Of a stretch of 64,000 nt of DNA, positions 36,036 through 45,837 are shown in pieces. Positions within the stretch are counted from its first letter, which is position 1; every line of letters starts with the position of its first letter. Below the pieces are notes generated by a model that made no database searches, was not told the origin of the DNA, and saw only the letters and a list, made by a program, of their open reading frames with translations. This DNA is from Phoronis australis (lineage: Eukaryota; Phoronida; Phoronidae): positions 480,553-544,552 of the forward strand of contig NMRA01000123.1 of assembly GCA_002633005.1 (NCBI GenBank), read 5' to 3'. Position numbers and translations under genes: made by a program.

Positions 36036-36155
36036 CTTTGCAGGAATTGTTGTACTCCAATTTATTTTCAGGACATGCGCATAGTCTTGAACTGCACGTC
36101 ATCAAAGGATCAGGGCACTTAAGACCGGACGATTCACACGGTACCATTCCCGGCA
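36036..36155 (-). CDS. Exon: EB/EGF-like six-cysteine module
   Basis: Acceptor TGACCTTACAG, donor AAAG|GTAGGC; 120 nt, phase 1 to phase 1. The 39 full codons read PGMVPCESSGLKCPDP, LMTCSSRLCACPENK and LEYNNSCK, spacing C-x6-C-x6-C-x4-C-x-C-x10-C. The module at 38411-38551 has the same order and nearly the same spacing. EB and EGF-like modules are small disulfide-rich extracellular domains. It is too short for an open-frame search and is recognised only by splice sites and cysteine pattern. Confidence 0.68.
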
Positions 36156-38410
36156 CTGTAAGGTCAATAGTTCATCTCGACAGAACCGGAATGCAAAGTG
36201 GCATATTGACATGGTCTTGTGCATCAAATTCGCTTCAATGTCAAAAATACAATATATGTAACGTAGCACTTAAACAACACGACAGTGTCCGCCAAGCTTG
36301 GGGAACTGTATGATGCAAAGAACAAAACAATAGGTGAAACACGTAACTTTATATTGAAAGTAATATGGCCGACTCAAATTTGACAAATGGGGGTAGGACA
36401 GGGCGAGGGATGCAGACAGGCAAACTCGGATGGAAAATTCGCAAACTCAATTAAATGACCCTCGGAGACCTTTTATCGACTAACTGTTGTCAGAAAAGTG
36501 CACACGCAGACACTGTCTGGGAACTCCTCTCGACACACATTCTCATACGCTTGCTTGCACTGAAGGTTTACTGTCTGTTAGAATGCACGTTGCCTTCGTG
36601 GATTGAATGATGTAGGCGCTAAAGGGATTCTCGGCTGCTGAATTACACAGAGCTTCGATCTCTCAGGGATCCAAGTGATTTGTGTTTTTCGTAACTAGAC
36701 ATTGAGGCACGTGTAGCCAGGTAAGAGTGGTTTGTCATGACTGTTGACGTACAAGCTTGCGGCTAGACCACACTGTTCCACAGATCCGTCGATCACTATC
36801 CTTAATTAATCGCAAAGACGGTTAATTACTATACATGTCAAAACTTCTGACTGTCTCAGTTACAGAGATCAAGATATCAATGCAGCAAACAAAAGATGGT
36901 GTCTTCTGATAAACGGCAAAGTGTGAAATGGTGCCAGACAGTATCTTGTAAGTTCAATGTAAAACCTTTTGTTTCTAATACGGTCCGTGGTAGCGTGCAA
37001 TTATCCTTGGGTCCATGACCAACCCATCACCGTAGTACTCAGTGGAACAATGGTAGTTTTGCGATCCTGTAGATGTATACCTCTCTTGTCCGTAGCCTCC
37101 GAGATTCAAAGTCCATATTGTCGAGAAGTTCAGTATATCTATTTCCTTTGTTTAGGCCACAAACAACAATAGAAGTCAGGTTATGTCTTCAGTTTAATTA
37201 TCTTGAAATTTGATTTTTCAGCCACTGCAGCCTATATAACCGTTATTGTCGATCCACCTTCGGCAAGTAAAAACAATGGCAACGCTGTAAAGAAGAACTA
37301 GTTCCTGGAACCCAGAAATCACATCTAGCATATTATCTGAGTAAGAAACTTAAGTTGATCCCAGTTTTAAGATAAACGATGGAAATCAGAATTGAATATT
37401 TTCACGGACGACTAGCTACTAACAGTTTTTAGTGTACAGCTACATTATGGATCTACAGGAGAACAAAATGTGATGGCGAGCTCCACGGTATCTTTTTACT
37501 AGTCGTCCAGGGGTCAGTTTCGTGACAAGTGGCTTTAAGAGACTGAAATAAAATGTGGACTTACGCTCTACACAACTACATGTATTTCTGACATAATGAA
37601 TCTCATGTGAGCAAAAGAACAAAGTGTTTCATGGGCGGCGCAGCACTGAAAAAGTGGGACTATAGCCTCCCCCCTATGGTGCGCCCCCCATGTGTTTGAA
37701 AGATGAAATACAAACCTGTCTTTAATTGAAATAAACTATAGGCTAATTTCAGACTGATGCAGAATGCACTCATACATGTAGTTACTTGGATTAGGTATTT
37801 GCTGAACACTTTTAAAGTTGGAAGCGTAAGATCGAATGTTTGTCTCAAGTCAAAATCCATTTTGATGAAAAGCCTCCCAGTTTTTCGAAGAGATATGAAT
37901 GATGAGTAATAATGTTCACGGACGAAGCGTTAAGAGATGGAACTTTTAATTCACATCCGCGCCATGTACAAAGAGGAGAACAATGTCATGATGGCCATCT
38001 CCAAGCTGTGGTTTTCCTGGAAACTAATGGCCAGAACTGCACAGAAGTTAGAAATAATGCTACAGATGTGCTGTATTGCAGAGGACACGTGTTTTCTGTG
38101 GAAAACAATAGATGCTTTTATGTCGGTTTTTCAACAACTTTGGTGCGCCGACGACTGTTCGTGTTCTCTGCAGTGGGAATGGTGTTCAGGTTAAATGTAG
38201 GATACATTATTAGAAGGTGCACGATAATAGTGTGGAGTTGTATAACAGCCAGCTGTTTATTCCATTATGCATATTTTAACAATATACATGTAGGATGTCT
38301 TATTCAACATTTCGAGCTGCTCAAGACATTCACATCACATTAACGGGCATCAATAGTCAAACTCAGTTACATCAAAATGGCGCTAAGGCCGTAATTCTGG
38401 ATCAACTTAC
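36156..38410. other. Presumed intron
   Basis: No exon accepted. A plus-strand open frame at 37912-38343 has cysteines and several Asn glycosylation-like sites but no splice or domain support. An exon-like minus stretch at about 37450-37535 has a good acceptor but the wrong phase. Confidence 0.3.
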
Positions 38411-38551
38411 TTGTGCATTTGCCGTCTGGATATTCCATGGTAGGAGGTTTGCAGTAACATAATCCATTAGTCCTTCTGCATGCCATGCTGGGGTTGGAAC
38501 AGTAGCTGCCGCCGTGAGCACAGTGGAAATAACTTTTGGCTTCACTGAATC
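38411..38551 (-). CDS. Exon: EB/EGF-like six-cysteine module
   Basis: Acceptor CCTGTCAATAG and donor ACAA|GTAAGTTG; 141 nt, phase 1-1. The peptide has FHCAHGGSYCSNPSMAC, NGLCYCKPP and EYPDGKC, six cysteines spaced C-x6-C-x6-C-x6-C-x-C-x11-C, matching the neighbouring module. Tandem modules on separate symmetric exons are typical of shuffled extracellular proteins. It joins in frame to exon 36036-36155. Confidence 0.7.
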
Positions 38552-39547
38552 CTATTGACAGGTAGGACATGTAAACAGCGTTTCGACAAAATGTAGTTCA
38601 AAACGTCCATAAGTGTGGAGGGAATGAAATCACCAAGACAACACCAGATTGAACGAAGGAAGCGAAATTGTATGTAATATCGTACGAAATATTGGTCACA
38701 TTGGCGCGATGATTTAAGTTTGCAAAGAAAACATAAGCCGATGTTTCATTTCAATTTCATTCCCATGCAGTCTGCACACTACAACAAAATTCAGGTGCTC
38801 CATAGAACTTTAGCTAGGGCTAGAGTAATATGATTTGTCCAATGAGGAAACAACAAATCAATCGCTAAATGGAGTTTTGCTCGGTGAAACCAGTAGTTGT
38901 GGGGGCGCCTTTACATATTTCTTTATAATTGGAGCTACATGTAAGCCTAAATGATGGTAAGTACGCAGCTTGGTCTCTGGCGAGTATCAAAGAAAAACTT
39001 TAAAAGAGAAAGCGTAAATTACTGGCTGAAAAGATTTAATTGAAAGGTAATTTTTCGTATGTTATCTCTATTCCCTGCTCGTACGGGAGCGCTATTTTGC
39101 CGTCACGAGTGTCAGTGTATGACATGGCATCACACACACTAGTCGCGCTTATTGCAACCAAAGTTCAACGCCTGCTGCGGGATGTGCAGTCGGGCAACTA
39201 GCATAATTAGTGAACCCACGTCTCGAGAGCTTTTGTAAAATGTCAGAAGTGAACACTTTTATTAATCAATGAAAAAATCAAGTGCTCATTGGGGATGAGC
39301 CATTGAATATACAAGTAGCACACCATGTTGTGTGTACTTTCTCTTCGTGACTACCACCATCACAATTCCGTTGGTTTGTTTAGGCGCTTATGCAGGACGT
39401 GCCACCTTTTTGTGCTCAAGTTTCACGAATACTAAATTCCTTGTGAAGGTGTTTCCCCATTAAGTGTACTGTGGAGGGGCTTCGTTTTGGGGTCTGGAAC
39501 TCAAATAGATCAACTCCATCTTTCGTGCTTACAAGCTAGGACCCAAA
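38552..39547. other. Non-coding; includes probable 5' UTR and promoter of the plus-strand gene
   Basis: No exon seen. The last 100 bases before 39548 would be 5' UTR of the signal-peptide exon. No TATA box stands out. Confidence 0.3.
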
Positions 39548-39599
39548 ATGGCATTCCCAGTTAAATGTGCTTGGCTTATTTTGCTGGTACTCTTAACAG
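39548..39599 (+). CDS. First coding exon: signal peptide of an unknown secreted protein
   Basis: ATG in a good context (CCAAAATGG) encodes MAFPVKCAWLILLVLLT, a compact signal peptide with a basic N end and a leucine-rich core, then the excellent donor AACAG|GTGAGTACAG in phase 1. Signal peptides on a short first exon with a phase 1 border are common in animal secreted modular proteins. The next exon is not certain: a phase 1 candidate follows CTGAACAATTTCAG at 40362, and the exon at 41525 reads best in phase 0. The gene is oriented against the EB-Ig ladder around it. Confidence 0.55.
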
Positions 39600-41524
39600 G
39601 TGAGTACAGGTGTATCTTAAATTCCTGGCAGCATGCCACATCAAGATTTTGGTTAGTACTCCCGAGGGTTGGTCACGTGACGTGACTGGTGACGCAAATC
39701 GTGTCAAAGTAGGAAATTCTATATTCATCAAAGTACATGCATATTACATAGTTTGTGTGGATATAGTAGAATGAAGACTAAAGTAGCACAGGAGTTGGCA
39801 CCATAGTCGTCCTCATATACAGTGTGTACATGTAGGGACCTGAAGGGTGAAATGAACGTCCACCTGTACAGTGTTTCACTAATGGTGGGAGAATTTTGAA
39901 GTAAAATATAGAACCTCATCAATGAAGTATCAGACGAATGGAAAAGATGTTTTTAATCTTGATTCGAAAATAATACGGAGGAAGGGTCAAAGTTGGCAAC
40001 ATTTTCGTGAAAACTATTTACGTTCTCGAAACTGTTCAGAAGAAAACACAAATACAAGGAATCAGTACATGTATCTAGTTTTAATTAAGTATCAGTCCAC
40101 GGATACACCGACCACTGTACAGCCAACAAGCGGCAAGGTGGGGGGGTCAACCATTCAGATCCATGTTTAGTCTGATAAATCAGATTACGGATGAGAGAAA
40201 TTGGATGAAGTATGACACCACAAGTTTGGTGGTTTAGGAGATACAAGGGAAGTGTTCTGGGGGGCAAAATGAGGCAATTTCTTGGTGTGGAATGAGTCAT
40301 ATTTGACCAAATTTTCTACTCCAGTTTCTGCTTCAAATAGAATCGTTTCTGAACAATTTCAGTAAAAACGGCACCGACACTGCAATATCGGTTACCATGG
40401 TAACACTGGAACTGTTTCCGTGGAGGTACATTTCCGTCTTGTGAAAAACCAGCAGTAAGCTGTACCCTTATAGCGAAGCTGCCCCCGCGTGAAAACTAAA
40501 AATAATAACATGGACATGTAGAGGACTCCATGCCCTTGAAATTAATACAGGCAGGCTTGATAATAGGTGTCTGAATTTCACTATTTTCAGACCGCGTATG
40601 TGTATTTGTCATGTTAAACCAGTCACTAGTTGTGCGCTGTTTCTACGCATTAATATGCCGTGGTATAATACAACAATTAAAACAATTGGTTTGCTTAAAT
40701 GTTTTTAATTAATTTTAAGGACACTAGTATTTCCCAATAAAATATGAAATTATACTAAATTTGTTCATCCAATTCGTCTGAATACCAAACTAAAGCTTAC
40801 AATGCGTTAGTTGAATGATGGCTGACATAAAGTGCGGGTTTGCGAATTTTTCTATTTATCTGGCACTGCCAGTCGCACCGAATGTGGTATTTCTAGAAAT
40901 TGCGGAGAGAAACAACTTTGGAAACTCTAGGGAAATGCACAAGGTATAGAGCGAGACATTTGAGCACCTTATAAGAGTGCGTAGAGCTGATGTGGAGGTG
41001 GAAGGTGTCCTCCTGACCTGAGTAGTCTATCTCAGTGTCTGCCTCGGAGGCAGGTGTGCAGAGCTACATAATCTACCGTGTTAGATTCACTTAACCGAAT
41101 CATCGTTGCAACACTCGAGATATATTGGCGTCGCCAAAGACACTTAGAACATCCACTGCACACTAGAGGAGAAATCTGATAGAGGTCTGAAAATGACCAA
41201 AGACGTTAAGTCAAGGTTCAACGTCCTGCTTCGTGTGAGCTCTGGTAGGAATCACTAAACTCCAGGGTCTGACCCTGAGGAATATTTTTAGAAGCACGTC
41301 ATTCATACAAAAATACTTTTATTGACACACCGTGATTGTTTATAACTTGGGCCTTATTGCTTAATCATATCTTATTCAAATGTTTTCTGCGATTGAAGTT
41401 AATTAAACATGCTAAAGCCGTCAAAAATATTGGTGCCTTCACTTTAGCTTGGTATTCATATTTTCTGAGCCGAAATGGCCACATTAAATTTAATATGTTT
41501 AATTTTTCATTAATACAATTTTAG
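39600..41524. other. Presumed intron of the plus-strand gene
   Basis: Candidate short exons after the AG sites at 40362 and 41025 are open but too short to judge. Otherwise nothing recognised. Confidence 0.3.
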
Positions 41525-41791
41525 GAATCGGGAAAGGCTTATGCTGAAGAAGTGGCTTCTGCTGAAGTTGGAGACTTGCCGATTATTAGTAAAGGTTGGG
41601 TATGGAAAAGTTCACAACCAGCAAGAAGGTACCCTTCTGGACAACTAAGTGAGGGGGCTAGAGAGAGGCCGAAAATTCTACTCCCAGAAGATACGTCAAA
41701 GAGAATTTGTAGCTTGAGGAACGAGTTGGGGAAAAAGTATTTGCCAAAGATTACTGGATTATACCACAACAGGTCCAAAGTAATTTGTTGA
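41525..41791 (+). CDS. Candidate terminal exon, unknown product
   Basis: Follows a good acceptor (TTTTTCATTAATACAATTTTAG). In phase 0 it is open for 88 codons to TGA at 41789: a charged peptide with AYAEEVASAEVGDLP, KGWVWKSS, PEDTSKRICSLRNELGKKY. A second phase is also open for about 40 codons, and a longer minus-strand frame overlaps, so the call is tentative. It could belong to the gene starting at 39548 if an exon between them changes phase. No domain recognised. Confidence 0.3.
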   Translation, partial: ESGKAYAEEVASAEVGDLPIISKGWVWKSSQPARRYPSGQLSEGARERPKILLPEDTSKRICSLRNELGKKYLPKITGLYHNRSKVIC

Positions 41792-42552
41792 GATAGGCCA
41801 CTTTCAGAAAATGTGGGGAAACTGGGACAGAGGAAGTGGAGTATGCATTGAAAGAGGCAATCTGCGATTGTCAAGGATGTAGCGTTGTAAAAATTCAAAG
41901 GGAGGAAACAGTACAGTGGCTGGACCTGTAAATACTCTGGCTGATCTGGTAAATCCAGTGGGGGCATTATTGTGGCATCACAGCTGTGTAGGGAAGTAGG
42001 TTTGTGTGTTGTCGCAAGCTTTGTTTGCACCAGAACTGCTTGTGTGAACAGCACAAATCTAAAATTTACCTAGTCTAAGACTGAATTTTTGTCCAGGCAC
42101 GGATCATGATCCTGGGCCACATGGTAATGGTACATTGTTCATTTTTTTAACCACTGGATTTTTTGGTCTGACAGGATTTCTCAGTGTCGGCATCACATTT
42201 AGATGATTTCTGACCACTGTACTATTCTTTTTCCTTGAAGATGCGTAATTGATCTGAATTTATGTTTCCGCATTTTATTTACCATTATAGATTTTTGTTT
42301 GTAAATGGGTATATATTACTGAAATTTGAGACCCTGTTGCAGTTAGGCTGGTTTTGTTAACTTATCTTTCTGCCTGGGTTGTAAACCCATATTCTGTCCA
42401 GGAGGTAATAAGTTTTGATTTAGACCATTTACATCTATAAACTTTGCTCAGTTTACCACTAACACTAGGTCCCGAATAGTTATAGGAAGGGGCATTCAAA
42501 TGAGATAACGCTGGTATGAACCACAAACAAGAAAGTTAAACATCATTAGACA
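41792..42552. other. Non-coding
   Basis: Possibly 3' UTR of the preceding exon. The minus-strand frame 41539-42054 lacks domain features and is treated as a shadow. Confidence 0.3.
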
Positions 42553-42822
42553 TCAAACGTGTGACAAATCGAATCTTAAACCGCCTCTTTTATTTAGAGA
42601 GGGACTCTGAATGCGCTCATGGAGAGCTTCCTTTACACCCCTTCTGAACCAATCCTCCTCAAAGTCTAGGATAGTGACATCATCAGGATTGAAATCATGT
42701 CCAGTGGTGAACAAGTGGCTAAAAATAGCCGAATCATAAGTGTGCCCGTAACTAGGACGACGATGTTGTGACATACGCACGTCAGTTGCACTGTTTTTCA
42801 ATTGTTCGGTTGTAAAAGGCAA
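42553..42822 (-). pseudogene. C-terminal fragment of a GIY-YIG-type retroelement ORF
   Basis: An 89-codon frame with SAIFSHLFTTGHDFNPDDVTI, then LDFEEDWFRRGVKEALHER and PSLNKRGGLRFDLSH. The run of HLxxTGHxF, DDVxILDxE, (F)xRGVxEAxxxR and PSLNxxGG is the tail that follows GIY-YIG endonuclease domains in Penelope-like and related animal retroelements. The GIY-YIG core and the reverse transcriptase are absent, so this is a truncated relic. A fragment of the dispersed palindromic repeat abuts it at 42823. Confidence 0.55.
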
Positions 42823-44039
42823 GGTGAGTGCCGGTTAATTCCTAAATTTTGAACGCACACCGGCCGGTCCTTAGCTTTTCATAACCGGGCCGTAGGAAGC
42901 GGGTGGGGTGAGGGGCGGGGGGCACTCCCCCCAGATATTTTCAGGTGTCAGGGTTAAACCGTAGAAAGCGACATGGACGTGGGGCCGGGGAAAGTCGAGA
43001 AAAGAACGACTGCAAAGTACGGATAAGAGAGAAAGTTCAAGAGAACATTTAACAACTCTGCACCAGTGCATGGTTCACCCTTTGAGGACCCTGGCCAAAA
43101 CATTGTCATTAGGGTCTCCGCTTTTGCAGCACAGGTCGTGTAAACGTACACATATATTTTGAAAAATCGAGAAATTTATAAAACGAAAATTTTGGGGAGC
43201 GTACAAATTTACTGGGTGTTTTAATTCAACTTAAGTCAATTTTGCGAATGCAAAACTGTATTTTCCAGAGGCCCCTCTCTGGCAAGGGATAACGGAGACA
43301 ACTTTCGCTTTATTTTTTTTCTCGAAACTGCATATCACTTGAGAAAAATTGGTGACCTGACAGATAACATCAATTGCTGCGCATTTCCTGATATTTGAAA
43401 ATGTAGATATTTTCATATTTAGGGTCCCCGCCCTTGAAGGAGGCCATTGATGACATTCAAGTGGCCACCTTTTTGTGTTTTTATTGACAAACTCTTAAGG
43501 GGCCGCTCACGGAGAGAGGGCCCAATGCTGGAATCGATTACCTCTATTTTCCTGTTTTTTTATGAAATCCTGCAACCGGTTTTCATGTTGAAGGAGGTCA
43601 TTCCCTGCATCATTTAAGGACCACATGACGGTGGAATGCACTGTCACTCTTTTTTCCAAGCGTAATGATGTTTGGCCTTTCATCTTAAGATGTCCTATTT
43701 CAGAGGGTACCCTCTCTCGGTGGAGCAGTTCGGGGGATACATGTATGTCCCTTTGTCCCTCTATATATGTAAATCCGACACTGCCAAGTATTTACGAGGG
43801 AAGTTGAGATTCCAAATTCACCAAAAATCACAAAACATTCGTGCACAGCACAGCCATTCGACTCAAACAACAAAAAATGTGAAAAAATACAGGGTGGAAT
43901 TTTGAAGAACGTGAATACCTCTACTTGTGAATTACACAAAAGAACTATTTCCGATGGCTAGCTATATAATAATGTTAATGTTTCCTGTAGTATCACAAGA
44001 ATAGTGTCTCTTTTGAAGATTGTTACTATTTTGACGATA
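42823..44039. other. Non-coding
   Basis: Begins with a short scrap of the dispersed repeat (42823-42890). Between 43250 and 43740 short blocks recur (GAGGGNCC, AAGGAGGYCATT), possibly an old tandem repeat. No gene supported. Confidence 0.3.
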
Positions 44040-44450
44040 GTCTTCAGAGAGTTAGCTGGCCAGCTAGGAACCACTGTGTGTTGTCGTCCTTAGACCCCAA
44101 AATTTCACACAGCCCGGGTAGTTCTGTTCGTTACTTCGTCATGAAACTACTTGTAATATCAACGTGTAGAGCTAACGACTGGCATGTAAAAATTGGGAGA
44201 CAACCAACCCTCAACACGCCCGTTGCAGCTATTTAAGTGAAAAACAATCTCATAAACGCCATCCTTCTTGCATAATTCCCGCCTTTTGTAATTTAATCTG
44301 TCGTCACTTTCAAAACACTACGCTCATGTGCACGCGCCATTTCCTAAATTCTTTGCTACATCTCTAGGTATATTACAGCAGTTTCGCAGCAGGAAAGTTA
44401 GTTCTGAAATTCGGTTTCCTTAAATTAAAGTGTTGAACACTTTTAAAGAA
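44040..44450 (-). repeat. Dispersed palindromic repeat, partial copy 2
   Basis: Shares with 46575-46870 the blocks TTAGCTGGCCAGCTAG, AGACCCCAAAATTTCACACAG, CCGTTGCAGC, TTTAAGTGAAAAACAAT and GCGCCATTTCCTAAATT in the same order. Diverged and truncated. Confidence 0.6.
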
Positions 44451-44564
44451 ATTAATTAAATCAGTTTTGGTAACTTGTCACAAAAATATGCCTTATACTT
44501 TAAGCCATTATGGTTTGCTACTTTTTTCTCTGAAACTATAAAAATGTTGACCTGTAGGACTTAC

Positions 44565-45446
44565 GAGCTGGAATCGTGCCACTGAACATCTTTGCTTTCA
44601 ACAGATGTTGTGATGCATCCGTACAGTAGGTTTGCGACAAGTAACTGAAACCACTTTCGCCGCATAAAAAGGTCGCATGTATATCTCTGCGATTTGACTC
44701 AAAATATCCGGATTCAACAAGTTTATCAATTGTCTTCTGTACATCTCTGCCCTGCAGTCCCGCCGTTTGCCAACATCGCAACGTCACGGCCCTTGCCAGC
44801 TGTTTTGGTGGCTTCCCGCGTAAGTTGTCGAAGTTCTTGGAAAGGAAAATACCACTGTACCCTACATTCTTCATATCTCGCATCATCACACTAAAATCAG
44901 ATCTTGTCCTCTCAGAGACGAGTAAAGTAAATATTGAAAATCCTGTGCTAAGGTAGGCATCTTTGATAAAGCTGATGTCATACTTCATAGGATTCCTCGT
45001 CTTCATGCTAGAAGTCTCCTGTGTAGGACCGTCCATAAGGACTACTAATACCTGTACATCCTGAGTGTTTGATGGTGAAAACATTTCTAAACGAGTTTCC
45101 GACAGGGCAAGGGCTAAGAGTCTTTTGCGGTTATTGCAATTCAACGCAAAATTTGTTGGCAGTTCTAGCCAATCTAAAGCATTATGAAAATTACTTTTGT
45201 TAACAAGATGGATTCTGACATCACTCAACACATCTGAAAACATTGCCATACTGAACAGTTCCGTGTCACCGAAATTTTCCGCAACTGAGTGAAGAAATTC
45301 TTTTATTTGTTCAAACTTTTTCCCCGAAATCCCGATGCAAGGAACCAGAAAATTAATCCTCATCGCACAGTCCTTCGGTGGTTCACTTACAGAAATGCAC
45401 TCAGTTACTGACATAATCGCAATAAAAATGATCTCTTTTCTTGAAT
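44565..45446 (-). CDS. Exon: von Willebrand A-like domain without a metal site
   Basis: The acceptor GCTTTGTTGTGCAG and donor GCTC|GTAAGTCC bound an 882-nt exon, phase 1-1 (294 codons). The first 190 residues follow the VWA fold: RINFLVPCIGIS then KKFEQIKEFLHSVAENF (strand 1 and helix 1), FSMAMFSDV (strand 2), FHNALDWLE, LLALALSETRLEMF, and DVQVLVVLMDGPTQE (strand 4 with a DG). The MIDAS DxSxS is replaced by PCIGIS, so metal-dependent ligand binding is unlikely. The last 80 residues add cysteines (LRCWQ, TFLCGE, TYCTD). An in-frame ATG at 45460 just upstream lies in the acceptor, so it is probably not the start. Phase fits the EB exon at 38551, but a separate gene is possible. Confidence 0.65.
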
Positions 45447-45837
45447 CTGCACAACAAAGCATCTTCGATACCTCATTCAGGAAATGGCAAAAGTTCTAAG
45501 ACAACTTCATTGCGTCGTTAATTCACTATGAACGTGCTAACTTGTTAAAACATGACGTTACTTTTGAAATGCATAAGATTTCACGTATCTAAAACTCGTA
45601 ACATATTAGTCAGTCCACCTATTGTGGGACAGACGTACCTTCCAATGGAAGGACGGATCCAAAATGGAAACGAAGGACTATGACTGGGATGGATGAGTGT
45701 TGAAAGTACCGTCATTGTCTGATAAATTATGTACACACTTAAACCTCGCAGCATACCTTTCAAAGTCTACATCTTTAGCACTGTGCCTACTACAGCAACT
45801 GTGCCGTTAGCCTTGGCGCCGAACTGTATAGTAGATA
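45447..45837. other. Non-coding; possible upstream exon
   Basis: A minus-strand stretch at about 45636-45721 has acceptor ATAATTTATCAG and donor GGAAG|GTACGT and reads LSTLIHPSHSPSFPFW, but its exit phase does not fit the VWA exon. Confidence 0.25.

Noticed and set aside
37912-38343. 143-codon plus-strand frame with cysteines and NxT sites
   Set aside because: A second overlapping frame is equally open, no splice support, no recognised family.
41539-42054. 171-codon minus-strand frame
   Set aside because: Leucine- and proline-rich antisense of a better-supported plus-strand exon; no domain.
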